Source: Gnetum montanum
Taxonomy: Eukaryota > Streptophyta > Gnetopsida > Gnetales > Gnetaceae
NCBI GenBank assembly: GCA_015680685.1
Contig: MNCI01002932.1
Coordinates: forward strand, 180,667 to 244,666
DNA length: 64,000 bases
Direction of reading: 5' to 3'
The notes beneath the pieces were generated by a model. The model was not told the origin of the DNA, did not search any database, and was given only the letters and a program-made list of their open reading frames with translations. Shown piece by piece: positions 46,284 to 56,983 of this stretch. Position numbers and translations under genes: made by a program. Numbering within the stretch: position 1 is the stretch's first letter; the number at the start of each line of letters is the position of its first letter.

Positions 46284-47064
46284 TGATGATTAGTGGGTAT
46301 TCCCTATGTGCAACCATACAAATCACAAGCATTGATTGTAGGTCATTGTCTTCCCACTTGAAGTACTAGTAGCTTTATTACTTATGGTTTAATTCAAAGT
46401 GAGGCATATGATTATGATGTTGTGCGGCTATGGATAAGTTATATGAAATCATGAAAGTTAATTATTTAATTAATGTAACTAATAATAAGAAGATAAATCC
46501 TAAACTATCCTAAGGGTGATAAGTGTGTGTTCCCCCATTACTGGGATCACCAAGTATTGTGCTAATGGATGAACCAAGTAATAATGTTGCTAGAATTACC
46601 AAACAAAAATGTTTTTACACTCAAAAATCGTCACACTAATTCCGCCAATTGATTAACATGCATGGAAATGTAAATATTACCTAAACACATAGAAAGTAAA
46701 TTACATTGAAAGTAAATATATTTTAAGTCAAATTTTTGCAATTAATATGAATAAATCTCGACCTTATTATTGTTCATGGAATGTATCCAAGTATAATGCT
46801 ACTCAAATAAGATGTTGTACAATTGACTCAAATCCACAATGCAAGCACTCACTAACTACTTGCTAAGATTATAGAATAAAACTACAAGAGTATGACTACA
46901 CTATTGACCAAATAATACCAAATATGAGATGGGTTCTTGCATATTTATAGGTGAATAAAGGCATTATGTTGATAGGAATGTGCTAATTTATTTGGCTATG
47001 TCGATGGAGATGCATCGATGTAGCTAAGTTATAGTAGATGTGATATAACATATACGATATAACA
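46284..47064 (-). repeat. 5' LTR of element B
   Basis: It begins TGATGATTAGTGGG. The right end is set near GATATAACA at 47064, where a 14-base local duplication blurs it. Family segments CAACCATAC, ACTGGGATCACCAAGTATT and TATTTATAGG (TATA on minus, near 46945) are present, with GTCGATGGAGATGCATCGATG upstream of the TATA box. Confidence 0.72.
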
Positions 47065-47099
47065 TCTAATACAAACTAAACTCAACATTTCCTTCCTTT

Positions 47100-48309
47100 C
47101 ATCTTTTAACATGCATAATTGTTGGATTGGTTTGAGTGTTAAAGTCTCCATGACATTAATATTTCTAAAATGTCTACAAGTTTTTCTTACTGGTTTTCTA
47201 AAGTGTTACTATTCAAGATCCTCATAATGGTTTTCTTAAATTTTCTGGGATTAATGGCCATCGTGTTTTTCCATGTTGGTCCAAAATTGTGTATACTCTT
47301 ATTTGTTCTAATACTAATATTTGGCCAAAATTCAATTATCTTTAGAAGATTAATCATAATGTGTAGTTATGGAAGCAACGGATTCAGAAGATATGGAATG
47401 CCACTAGTCCTTCAAAAATTAGACATTTTTTGTGATATTTGATTCATCAAGATTTTCTTATTAGTATTCAATGCTCTCATTTAGGTGTTCATGACCCAAG
47501 ATGTCATATTTATAATATGGAAGACACATTTATCCATTTTTTTTAACTTTTCCCCTTGCTTAAAGATCTTGGACTTACTGTAGTAGGTATTTACATGGCT
47601 TTCAATCAAGATTAAATGAAGTTTTATTTGGTGGCACTCCTCAACTTCAAGAAATTCTACTTCATACTTGACATTTCTTTCATCCACTTATTCTTTATTC
47701 CATCTAAAAGTTTCGATGTAATGTGGTTTCTCACAAAGATTCTTTCACTAATTTTTTTCCATTGTTAGTTCAAGATGACATCATTCAATGGTTGATGTTT
47801 TAGCTGAATTTCTAAATGTTTCTCTAATTAGTTTTTTTTATTAATAAGAAGCCTTTTATAGAGAGTAAAAATCCATTTGGGTGCTTTTGAATTATGGCAA
47901 GATCTAATCTTCTTCCTACCCAAGAGTATAGGTTTTTTAGGATTGGATGTAAGGATGAAACCTTGAAAAGGCCTTCAAAACTGTTGGCCTTTTTTTTTTA
48001 TTGTTTTTGAGTTTCTCCTCTACTTCTTTACTTTTGTACTCTAAATTTTGTATTTTTAATATATCTATTTTTTAAGGTCTGACACCCATAATGAATCCTA
48101 TGTATACTACTTGGCTAGTCTAATCATTATACCTATTTGTCCAAGTTTCAATCTAAGCCCATGTCTTTGCTAGTAATATTACATTGAATCACCCTAGGTT
48201 TACTACCATAAGACCAACCATAACCACATGAAAATACCATCACTTTTCAAGATAAAAATAGGAAATAAATATTACATTCATGTTATAATTAATTAGTTAA
48301 AACATTTAG
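47100..48309 (+). pseudogene. LINE 3' end fragment, relative of 2024-3048
   Basis: From 47291 it aligns with 2024-3048. It holds KIVYTLICSNTNIWPKF, LWKQRIQKIWNATSPSKIRHF, YLIHQDFLISIQ, CHIYNMEDTFIHFF (one Cys of the zinc site lost) and LNEVLFGGTPQL, then a 3' UTR ending GGTCTGACACCC near 48076-48087. A further 220 bp also matches the other copy. The upstream 190 bp reads as LINE in one frame but has no partner in the window. Confidence 0.72.
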
Positions 48310-48502
48310 CAATGGTGTGATTGATAGAGTTTTTCTATGCCTCCATCTTGTCTAGTTCATACCTGCATAGTTTTAAGAAGATAAAATATATTTGAAGTAA
48401 AATGTTTGAAATACTAAGAAAGAACAAAATCTTAATAATTAAAGAAATAAAATAAAGCCAAACTTAGTAGTGCAAATGTGACATTTGATAAGTACTTTCA
48501 AG

Positions 48503-48790
48503 TCATCATCATCATCTTAAGCCTTATCTCAACAAAATGGGGTTGACTACATGAATTATTTTTCATGATTAACCTCTATGAAAAACTAGATCTTTGTTTA
48601 TTTGCAAATTTTTCAAATCATCTTTGACTATTTTTTCCCCATATCTTCTTTGGTCTTCCTATTTCCTAGAATAGTGATATAGCAACCTTTGTTTAGGCTT
48701 ATTGTTAGATCTTATTTGCATATGTCCAAGCCATCTAAGCTATCATTCTTATTGCCTTAATAAGTACTTTTTAGTAATTTTCAAAAATGG
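48503..48790 (-). pseudogene. RTE-type LINE 3' tail with ATG-repeat end
   Basis: On the minus strand, residues like MAWTYANKI, GRPKKIWGKN and IHVVNPI match the C-terminus common to plant RTE LINEs (GRPKKTW, IHVADP). The 3' end reads CATGTAGTCAACCCCATTTTG then GAGATAAGGCTT and a short ATG-repeat tail (48503-48516). This end, shared by RTE LINEs and Au-type SINEs, is well known in plants. It is a short, frame-broken fragment. Confidence 0.6.
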
Positions 48791-48849
48791 TGGTTGAACT
48801 GTTACTGCTAATGTTGAGTTCAATCCAACTCTATGTGATAATTTTTTTA

Positions 48850-49180
48850 AGATTTTCAAATATGGGAAGCAAAAGGAATAATAGAATTGATATTATATAT
48901 ATTGCCTCTGCACATGGAGGGTAGTGAATTTAATTGATAGAAAAAGCTATACCTTCCCAAGTTGTGAAATCGAAATTGAGATTTGGAATTTGGAACAAAA
49001 TTGTTTCAATAAATTTTTAAATATGAAAGTAGAAGGAATACTAGAATTGAGATTATACATATTTCCCCTGAACAAGGGGGGTAATGATTTCAATTGATAA
49101 AAAAAGTTATACCTTCCTAAGTTGTGAGATCTAAAATCTAAATTAATATTTGGAATTTGGCACATAATTGTTCACTAAAT
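48850..49180 (+). repeat. tandem duplication, unit about 161 bp
   Basis: AAATATGGGAAGCAAAAGGA at 48858 and AAATATGAAAGTAGAAGGA at 49019 start two copies. Both contain a TTGATA/TTGAGATTATA, a GGGGG/GGAGGG run and ACCTTCC-AAGTTGTGA in the same order. The copies are well diverged. There is no coding potential. Confidence 0.7.
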
Positions 49181-50782
49181 TTTCAAATGTTTGTTAAAGA
49201 AATTTTAATAAATTTTCTATTTTTGAGAAGAAGCCCCCAAAAAGTGCTATCTTAACAAAATTCTACAAGATTCAAAAGATAATGCAGATCATTGCAACCA
49301 TGCCAAACAGATCAGTAAAAGTGTAGGATCTATCTATAATGCAGTGGAGTGTACAAACATAGAAGGGTAGAAAGAACCAAACTACGATAGCAAAATTCCC
49401 TGAAAAATAGTCAAAGAGAGTACTAAAAAGAATAAGAGATCAAAACCAATATCAAAGAAAAAACACAATCTTCTAAAGCTAAAGTTCAAGGTAGGGCTAA
49501 GAATCATTGTTTCCATCAACCACTAGTTCTTGGTGCATTATTTGGCTAAGATCATGCAAAGCACTATATTTGCTGAGTGAAGGTGGTAGAGGTGGTAGAG
49601 AACTTAAACCAATTAGGCCTAGATGATTCCACATGGCAAGCAAAACTACACATATCTCCATCATCACATCATGCATATAAGATATCATCTACATGTGGCT
49701 AAGAACCACAAAGTGTGACAAATCCACACAAACCAAGGTTCACATGACCTCAGGCATAGTTGCATGCTTGTTTCTAAGGGTACCAATGTTCTAGTCAGAA
49801 AAATCATTGTCTTGCATTTTTATCATGGTAGAGATACTCTCCTATATCTAGTGACTCTTTGGGGGTTTGTAACACGTCTTACTCCAACTGTTGTAGGGAT
49901 TAAGGCATAGAGTTGTCCTACACATTATGCTACTGCATAGCCCTTCACACATTAACAAAGATAAATAACGAAACCATCAACATGTATTTTTTCAAAGGAA
50001 CTAACATGAGTGAGTAGAGAGACAAAACTTAACATGTAGGGAAAAGAATCCCAAGCTTGGAATTAGGGGAATTGTTCAGGATTAGAGTTGATGAGGGGCA
50101 AAGGTATTAGGGACTGAGCTTCAATGTTATGTGGAGAACTGTTCTCATTGATATGGATTGAAAGAGCACTAAAATTACAAATGCAATTGCAACTCAAGGA
50201 AAACCAAGATAGATATGTAAAAGACTCAATTGATTTCATTATTTTTTCTACCAATTTCACCAAAATCAAAACCAATCTCGTCTAAATCAAAATCAATGTC
50301 ATCATTGGGTAATTTCTATTTCATTTAAAATTTAAATTAATTTCACTCATTCTCTAAATCAATTTTATTGCTACATCAATTCTGTTAAAACCATAACCAA
50401 TTTCAACATCTTACATATGAATTTTGTTCATCTTATAAAGAAAATTCATTTAATGTACTAAAAAAATTCATTGTTAAAACAATGACTATTTTTAGCTTTT
50501 GAAAGTAAACATTTGTAAATGAATCTCAATCTATGGGATTTGTATAATGCATTTTATGGTCCTAATTATTCCCAAAGAATTTTTGCATAGCCAAAAATGT
50601 GCAATGTACCAAAGGATTACAATTTTTTCTTCAAAAGACTAACCTTGTAAAGCAGCAACAAACAAACCAAAGGTGCTATTTTTGATGCTGAAACTGCTAA
50701 CTACATAATGATACAATGAACAAATTACTGCTATACATACTGAATCAAGTTATCTCAATTTTTGACAGGCCATGACATTATA
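49181..50782. other. unassigned stretch
   Basis: No match to other parts of the window and no protein motif on either strand. The two minus-strand ORFs (49688-49497 and 50275-50063) are short and anonymous. It ends at the target duplication of element C (GAAGG, 50783-50787). Confidence 0.4.
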
Positions 50783-50787
50783 GAAGG

Positions 50788-51165
50788 TGATGAGTGACGA
50801 GGTACCCCTACACTCAACCATATGAATACGAGCGTTGCATGCACGATCCAGCCGAACTTCGCAAATGGACTAGTTGTGGCATCTAGATCGTTATCCTTAG
50901 GTCACAGTTCACTGTCTTCCCACCTAGACTAGTATTAGCTTTGTCACATATGGTTTAGTCTAGAGTGAGGTGTATGATGTGTTTCTAATCTAATGCTACT
51001 CCTGAAGACAATGGAAGATAATATTAACTAAGCTAGGAGAGAAGGGTGAGAGAGAATCTAGCTAGCCTAAGTGCAATGAGCATCCATTCCTTAATTATTC
51101 GTATACATCTTAGACTTCGTGCATGAATACCACTGGGAGTACCAAGCATAGATCCTAGGTATGCT
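50788..51165 (-). repeat. 3' LTR of element C, visible part
   Basis: It begins TGATGAGTGACGAGG and matches 56180-56557 at about 93% by eye. About 22 of some 27 differences are transitions. The other half lies within the N gap. Confidence 0.9.
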
Positions 51166-51644
51166 NNNNNNNNNNNNNNNNNNNNNNNNNNNNNNNNNNN
51201 NNNNNNNNNNNNNNNNNNNNNNNNNNNNNNNNNNNNNNNNNNNNNNNNNNNNNNNNNNNNNNNNNNNNNNNNNNNNNNNNNNNNNNNNNNNNNNNNNNNN
51301 NNNNNNNNNNNNNNNNNNNNNNNNNNNNNNNNNNNNNNNNNNNNNNNNNNNNNNNNNNNNNNNNNNNNNNNNNNNNNNNNNNNNNNNNNNNNNNNNNNNN
51401 NNNNNNNNNNNNNNNNNNNNNNNNNNNNNNNNNNNNNNNNNNNNNNNNNNNNNNNNNNNNNNNNNNNNNNNNNNNNNNNNNNNNNNNNNNNNNNNNNNNN
51501 NNNNNNNNNNNNNNNNNNNNNNNNNNNNNNNNNNNNNNNNNNNNNNNNNNNNNNNNNNNNNNNNNNNNNNNNNNNNNNNNNNNNNNNNNNNNNNNNNNNN
51601 NNNNNNNNNNNNNNNNNNNNNNNNNNNNNNNNNNNNNNNNNNNN
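51166..51644. other. assembly gap of 479 N across the element C LTR boundary
   Basis: The gap hides the remainder of the left LTR, the 3' polypurine tract and the end of the accessory region. If the LTR is about 799 bp like its partner, it would end near 51586, so the gap size is plausible. Confidence 0.95.
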
Positions 51645-52345
51645 CCTAGAGTTTCTCCTCTTGTAAGGCCTTGAGTGCCTTGGCATGCGTGTTAGTTTGT
51701 GCTTGTGCCATAGAGGCATCCCAGTCAACCTTCTCTTTTTCTTTCACCACCCTTTTATTCTTTGTCAATAGTTTATTAAGTTACTTAGTTCTGAAAGTGA
51801 CCAATTGGTTCTGAGAAACCTTTGGCCCTATATTCGGAAGGTTTAATACTTCTGAAATGGCTTGAAAAAAGAAATCAACAGTCACACCACAATTGTTAAC
51901 CATGGTGCCTTCTTCTTTGTTGTGCCAAAATTGGTACGTTTCCCCTAAGTACCAGGCACCACTTTCAAAGAAGGTAGGCCATAATGGGGACCCTTTGAGG
52001 TGATCCCTAATGGCCTCTAGAGAAAATTCTATGAAAGTTCCAAAGTTTAATTCCATGATTACTATAGTGAATATGGACCTTTCATGGATGGTCTGAACAC
52101 AATCTTGGGGCAATGTGAGATATCGTCCTTGTTCAGATGCTGCAGCAGCTCCTCCTTCTGCCTACCTTGATTGTACAGTAGTAGGGTCTTCTTGGTGGGT
52201 ACTAAATGATTGTTCTTCCTGCTTTGCATGTTGTTCAGTAGGAAATTGTCCTTCACCTCTCCTAGGTCATTTGATTTCACCTTGAGTAGGACCTTCTTGT
52301 TGTCTACATTTCGGGACCATCTGCAATCACACAGGGTCAATCATT
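51645..52345 (-). pseudogene. element C accessory ORF, shortened
   Basis: Minus-strand frames 52340-52062 and 52113-51781 encode CDCRWSRNVDN, a Lys/Gln-rich linker, then IHERSIFTIVIMELNFGTFI, GSPLWPTFFESGAWYLGET and YQFWHNKEEG. These align with the element B accessory ORF. The C-terminus (KALKALQEEKL, stop near 51645) looks coiled-coil, as in B. The middle 250 or so residues of B, including its PCLIRKIYK block, are absent. A frameshift lies near 52100. No known function. Confidence 0.6.
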
Positions 52346-54066
52346 AGTAAGGTTGTTACCAAAGTTAGGTTATACCTTACTGCTTGCCTTAATAGATTTA
52401 CTTTATTTTCGTGTGATGTTAATTATTGGAAGAACATGTCCCTGAAAGATTATAATGTTGAGTCCTCTTTGCTTAGGTGCTTTCCAAATTTAATTTTTTG
52501 GTATAGCTAAGGGGATGAAATTATTTTTGACACATTTTATTCTTAATTTTTCAACTAATTACCCTTAAAGATGTCCTTCGGGTGATGATGAATTTCAAAA
52601 AATCTATGCACTATTCGACGTGTGCCCCTCCCCCACGACTAAGCTAAACCCTTCGGGTTCAAGTAGGTTCAAATGGAATGAAAATTAGAGTACCAATAAG
52701 CGAGTTATGGATATGAAAGCAAGGGGTGTGCAATCGCGAGTCATANCATCTGGTTGATTGTTAAAGGGTTCCATGGTAATTCAACTAGTTTTGAAGGCAC
52801 AAAAACTATGATGGTGTGGAATTTATCAATAAAGACCTCAGATGGTAAAGGGGACAAAAAGGCTATGTGATGGTTCATAGGAACGTTTTAATTGCAGGGA
52901 TAGTAATAAGGGAAAGAATATCATTGACAATACTTTGAGGGTAATAAATGGTGTGTGGAAGATGGGTCATGAGTGAAAATTACAAAAATTATGCAACTAG
53001 GTCCTCCCCAAAGTACGTTCCAACCTTTAATGCCCTTGCGTAACCACACTTAAAAGTGTCCGTGGGCACTTGAAGGGTTAAATGTAATCCACACTGATTC
53101 CAAAAAACACACACATGTAAATATCACTAGAATGAGGTAAGAATTCTACGTTACACATGACACGAGCTACAATTACATGAATAGTGAGATGAGATGAACT
53201 ATAGAAGGGATTGTAGAGATTGGGACATGAGGCAACTGACCCAGGGCATAGTGAATCCTGCGTGTAATGCATGATTAAGGTGTCATTAACCCATTGTTCC
53301 AAGATTAGGACCAAGTCCATTTCTCTGATTAGTGACACCGCATTGTTTCATCCCATGATGAGTGACTATGAGAGTACCAGAACAACAAAGTGTATGATCA
53401 CTTGGCATTTTGTTCAAGGGAGGAGTGATTTTTATTTTGTGACACTTCCTTTATTTTTTTTCTTTATTCTCTTTTTTTTTTATTGCTAAATCTAGAGAAG
53501 CTGCCAACATTCAGGCATGGGTGCATGTCTTTCCAGTGGGACCTCGTAGAACAACATTGGATTTTTGAGTGCCCTTTTGATTACTCTTACTCCCATTTTT
53601 TGTTAGATCTACAAGGATCTTAGTATAATCACGTTGCATGATAACGCCCACAGATGTCACCGAAGAGAATCCTCAAGTCCCCTTGATGTCACACCCTAAT
53701 CATTCCCTCTTGGTCCATCCTTCTTCATTCTGGGTACAATGAACACAAAGTTAATTTTAAGTTGTTAGAATGTCAAGAATATCACTATAGCCTCAAATAG
53801 AACCTCTTATTTGTAGAGTGGATGAGTGGGTGTAATGGGCTCATTGTCCAAATAATTGATCACTCGAGACTCAAAAACATAAAATAAATCTCAACCAATG
53901 ATCCACATGAGTGTTTTATTCATAGACAAGATTACTTATAAAAAATGTAAAAAGACAAAAAGACAAAAAGATAAAACAAGAAATTGAAAAATGAAAAACT
54001 GGAAAACAAAAAGTTGTAAAATTAAAGAAAATGAAAAGTGGTTATTAATCCTGCTTGTTATTAGAA
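52346..54066 (-). other. post-pol spacer of element C
   Basis: Non-coding, with GGTCCTCCCCAAAGTAC (about 53004) and CAGGCATGGGTGCATGTCTTTCC-type sequence (about 53512), both shared with element B. A single N lies at 52746 without duplicated flanks. Short ORFs at 53078-53489 have no motif. Confidence 0.6.
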
Positions 54067-54082
54067 TGGGGGATATCCCCCA
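54067..54082. other. 16-base perfect palindrome at the pol-deletion site
   Basis: TGGGGGATATCCCCCA is its own reverse complement. Its minus-strand half is the G5 tract that follows pol in A and B; the other half is peculiar to C. It lies next to the point where pol is missing. Confidence 0.7.
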
Positions 54083-54171
54083 TAACTAATCAGTTGAGGA
54101 TGGCAAGGATTAATAAATGGAAGATGAGGATCCTTGCATGTTGGAAATATTCAGACCCGGTCATACTTACC

Positions 54172-56013
54172 TCATCGACGTTCACACACTAGATTATAGT
54201 AAGCATAGTGGGGAAATTTATATGATGTAGTTTTCGGATAATGAGTTGATCCAATATGATATTTGGGACCGTTAGATGATATGCAAGGATTGGGATGATT
54301 CCTTCCATGGTTGTGTTCATTGGGTTGTATTGTTGTTGGAGTGTGAGTTGGTGGCCTTGATGAAGTAACATGAGGTGTGGGGTTCGAGGATAAGGGTGCA
54401 CCACAAGGTTGGACTTGTGATGAGTTGGAGGGTGCAATGGACTCGGAATTATGTTGTCCCTTCTTAGGGTCATTTCTAAAGAAGGGACACCTTCGATGTT
54501 GCTGAGGTCTCTCACTGTTGTTAACAATATTAGCACAAGTAGTGTTCGTGGGCTGTTGCGATGGTGCAGACACCTTAGGAATAGTTGGCAGAAATGTAGA
54601 AGGAGGGAAAAAATGAGAATGTTGAAAGTTAGGAGGGGTATAAGGTGCACAAGGCAGTGGTTGTATTGAGGACATGGGCTGATAATATTGAGGAGAATAG
54701 TAGTGCAGTGAGATAGAGTATGTTGACTCGGTTGGGGAAACAGGATGTTGAACCAAATAAGCATTTGGATTCAGATGATATGAAGGGTGTCTCCAGTTTA
54801 AAGGTGGTTTCCCCCATGACTGGGATTGTTGCCATTGTGATCGAACACAGTATCTCTGTACGAACTCTAGGTGCAATGTGTTTCCCCAATGCTCATATAA
54901 ATGTGACAAGATTGGGCATTAGCCCTTGGGGTGATCGTATAGGCATATGTTGCATTCATACGTATGATTGGCAGTTGAGCTCTTATTTTCCTTATCCCTT
55001 CTTTTTGATTTTCTACTAATACTTTGTCCTACTTCTTGGGTTGTCAAAATTCTATCCCCAATAATATCGATAAATTCTCCACACTTTTTATACGTCCATT
55101 CCAACATCTTATTGATCTTTGCCTCGACTTCTTCTAATGATTGTTGTATCGACAAAGATGGTTCTTTCTCCTTGTGGTAGGTTGATTTCTCCTTTTTATG
55201 ATTATGGACCTTTGTTAAGTTGAGATTTTGGTCCCGTTGATGTTTTTCAACACTCTCCCATCTATCCATTTCTCCTTCTTCTTTTGCTACCCACTTAATA
55301 AGCTCTTGGACTTAATGTGTTTGTAGTTCATATAGTTGACCTTAGGAATACATCCCTAGGGTTTCTCTTGTTGCATCATGCAGCCCATCAATGATATGGT
55401 ACATTAGCCTTTCCTCAAAAAACCCATGGCTTGGATAGTTATTTAATAATGCATAATATCTTTCTAAGGCCATGTCCAAGGGTTCATGTTATGCTTGTTT
55501 CCATCCTTGGATTTGTTTCCTCAAGGCTAACACTCTTGCGTAGGTTTGATATTTTTCATTAAAGAGTTATACCATTGTTGACCAACGTCGTATTAAATTT
55601 GGTTTTAACAATCTATACCATACTTTTGCTTGGCCAACAAGTGTCATAGGAAAGAGCTTAAGTTTTTGCCAACTGTTATCAATGTTGTTCCATGCATAGG
55701 CATCATAGAAGGCTTGTAAATGTTGATGCAGATCTAAGTCATAGCCTCCTGAGAAATTAGGGAAGTTGTTTAAATCGAGCCTGGGTAGATGGCTCTCTTT
55801 ATGATGCCTATGGGAGATTCAAATAGCCTCTTGTATTTGTGTTAAGCTTGTAGTGGCTAGTAGGGGTTCATCGTCATCAGGTAAGTTATGCTTTCATGCA
55901 TTGGAATGATGTTGTTTTCGTTTATGTTTATAGGAAACCCCCACCTCGGGTTGCATACTCTAATCTTCATTATCATATAATTCATTGGTTCTCCAATGAA
56001 CTAGGTGTGGCAT
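54172..56013 (-). pseudogene. element C gag
   Basis: It starts at ATG 56013-56011 (MPHLVHWRTNELYDNED). The capsid-like block at about 55770-55440 reads LDLNNFPNFSGGYDLDLHQH, AFYDAYAWNNIDNSWQKLKL, VWYRLLKPNLIRRWSTMV and LRKQIQGWKQA, the same order as in A. The open frame 55269-54919 carries an acidic coiled-coil-like stretch, then the knuckle CNICLYDHPKG with a stop where the last Cys pair begins. The Gln/Pro/Tyr/Ser-rich tail is open at 54909-54172. Only a handful of stops break it, fewer than in A or B. Nothing of protease or RT follows. Confidence 0.8.
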
Positions 56014-56157
56014 TATTGTAGTCTTGTAGGAGAGGCATGATTGTAAAGTTGTGTGTGAATTCGTATGTGACTTTTTATAATTATTTCTTTCTAAAAGATA
56101 TATCGTTAAGTCTTGTACAATGACCTTGTATGATATAACTAATCTAGATAACTAGCA

Positions 56158-56179
56158 CCATCCCTGGAAATGGCACCAA
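56158..56179 (-). promoter_or_regulatory. primer binding site of element C
   Basis: On the minus strand TTGGTGCCATTTCCAGGGA follows the 5' LTR, two bases different from the element A site. Keeping the site with both LTRs means C could be copied if enzymes were supplied elsewhere. Confidence 0.75.
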
Positions 56180-56978
56180 TGATGAGTGACGAGGTACCCC
56201 TACACTCAACCATACGAATACAAGCGTTACACGCGTGATCCAGTCAAACTTCGTAGACAGACTAGTTGTGGGATCTAGATCGTTATCCTTAGGTCACAGT
56301 TTGCTATCTTCCCACCTAGACTAGTATTAGCTTTGTCACGTATGGTTTAGCCCAGAGTGAGCTTTATGATGTGTTTCTAATATAATGCTACTCCTGAAGA
56401 CAATGGAAGATAATATTAACTAAGCTAGGAGAGAAGGGTGAGAGAGAATCTAGCTAGCCTAAGTGCAATGAGCATCCGTTCCTTAATTATTCGTATACAT
56501 CTTAGACTTCGTGCATGAATACCACTGGGATTACCAAGCACAGATCCTAGATACGCTACTGGGTTACCAAGTAGTCACACTTAAATGCTCGTAATCAAGT
56601 CGTACTCATTCCACGTTTAACAAGATTTTAAGGGTGAGAGATATTAACTAAGAAAGAAGTAAATAACAATTAATTAAATGATTAATTAAACTAAGTGAAT
56701 GCTGCAATGATGAAGTAATCTTAATCTTTATTGTTGGTCATGTGCGTGTCCAAGTACGTCACACTCGAATAAAAGATGTCGTACAATTACAATCATAACA
56801 CTACGGGCATGCATTAGGAGAAAGGGTTGAGAGGAAAAACTGATAGAAAGTCCCTACTTTAATACTAGGAGCTAAAATCAAAACTTAATACTAAACTGAA
56901 TTCCTCATCTATCTACCTCTTATTTATAGATGAGAAGACAGGCTACGATATCATGGTCACCCAAATGATGACTCATCA
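56180..56978 (-). repeat. 5' LTR of element C
   Basis: 799 bp, TGATGAGTGACGAGG to GATGACTCATCA, followed by GAAGG. A TATA-like TTATTTATAG lies near 56929. Unlike the solo LTR, its U3 lacks the CATCGATG array. Confidence 0.93.
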
Positions 56979-56983
56979 GAAGG

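Larger units (their letters stand above)
32853..47064 (-). mobile_element. element B: minus-strand Athila/Tat relative with long accessory ORF
   Basis: The order on the minus strand is complete: 5' LTR (47064-46284), primer site, gag (interrupted), protease, RT-RNase H, integrase, internal polypurine tract, spacer, accessory ORF, 3' polypurine tract and 3' LTR (33742-32853). The two LTRs are clearly homologous but much more diverged than those of A or C. Either B is the oldest insertion, or the ends belong to two related insertions. No clean target duplication was found (left CTCAT, right TCTAA/CTAAT). About 3 kb of unrelated sequence splits its gag. Confidence 0.75.
50788..56978 (-). mobile_element. 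element C: pol-less derivative with gag and accessory ORF, target duplication GAAGG
   Basis: Minus-strand order: 5' LTR (56978-56180), primer site, gag, short spacer with the G5 tract, post-pol spacer, short accessory ORF, then the 3' LTR (left, from 50788), whose inner end lies in an N gap. GAAGG flanks both sides (50783-50787, 56979-56983). Protease, RT, RNase H and integrase are missing. The gag end (54172) and the post-pol landmark (54067) are only about 100 bp apart, against about 3.5 kb in A. LTR similarity (about 27 differences in 378 aligned bases, mostly transitions) is higher than for A or B, so C is the younger insertion. Confidence 0.88.

Noticed and set aside
51033-51728. A 231-residue minus-strand ORF across 51166-51644
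   Set aside because: It is created by the N gap; its ends fall in an LTR and in the accessory region in a different frame.
54189-54764. A 191-residue minus-strand ORF inside element C
   Set aside because: It is a shadow of the gag tail in another frame; only the 54909-54172 frame aligns with the Gln/Pro/Tyr-rich gag tails of A and B.
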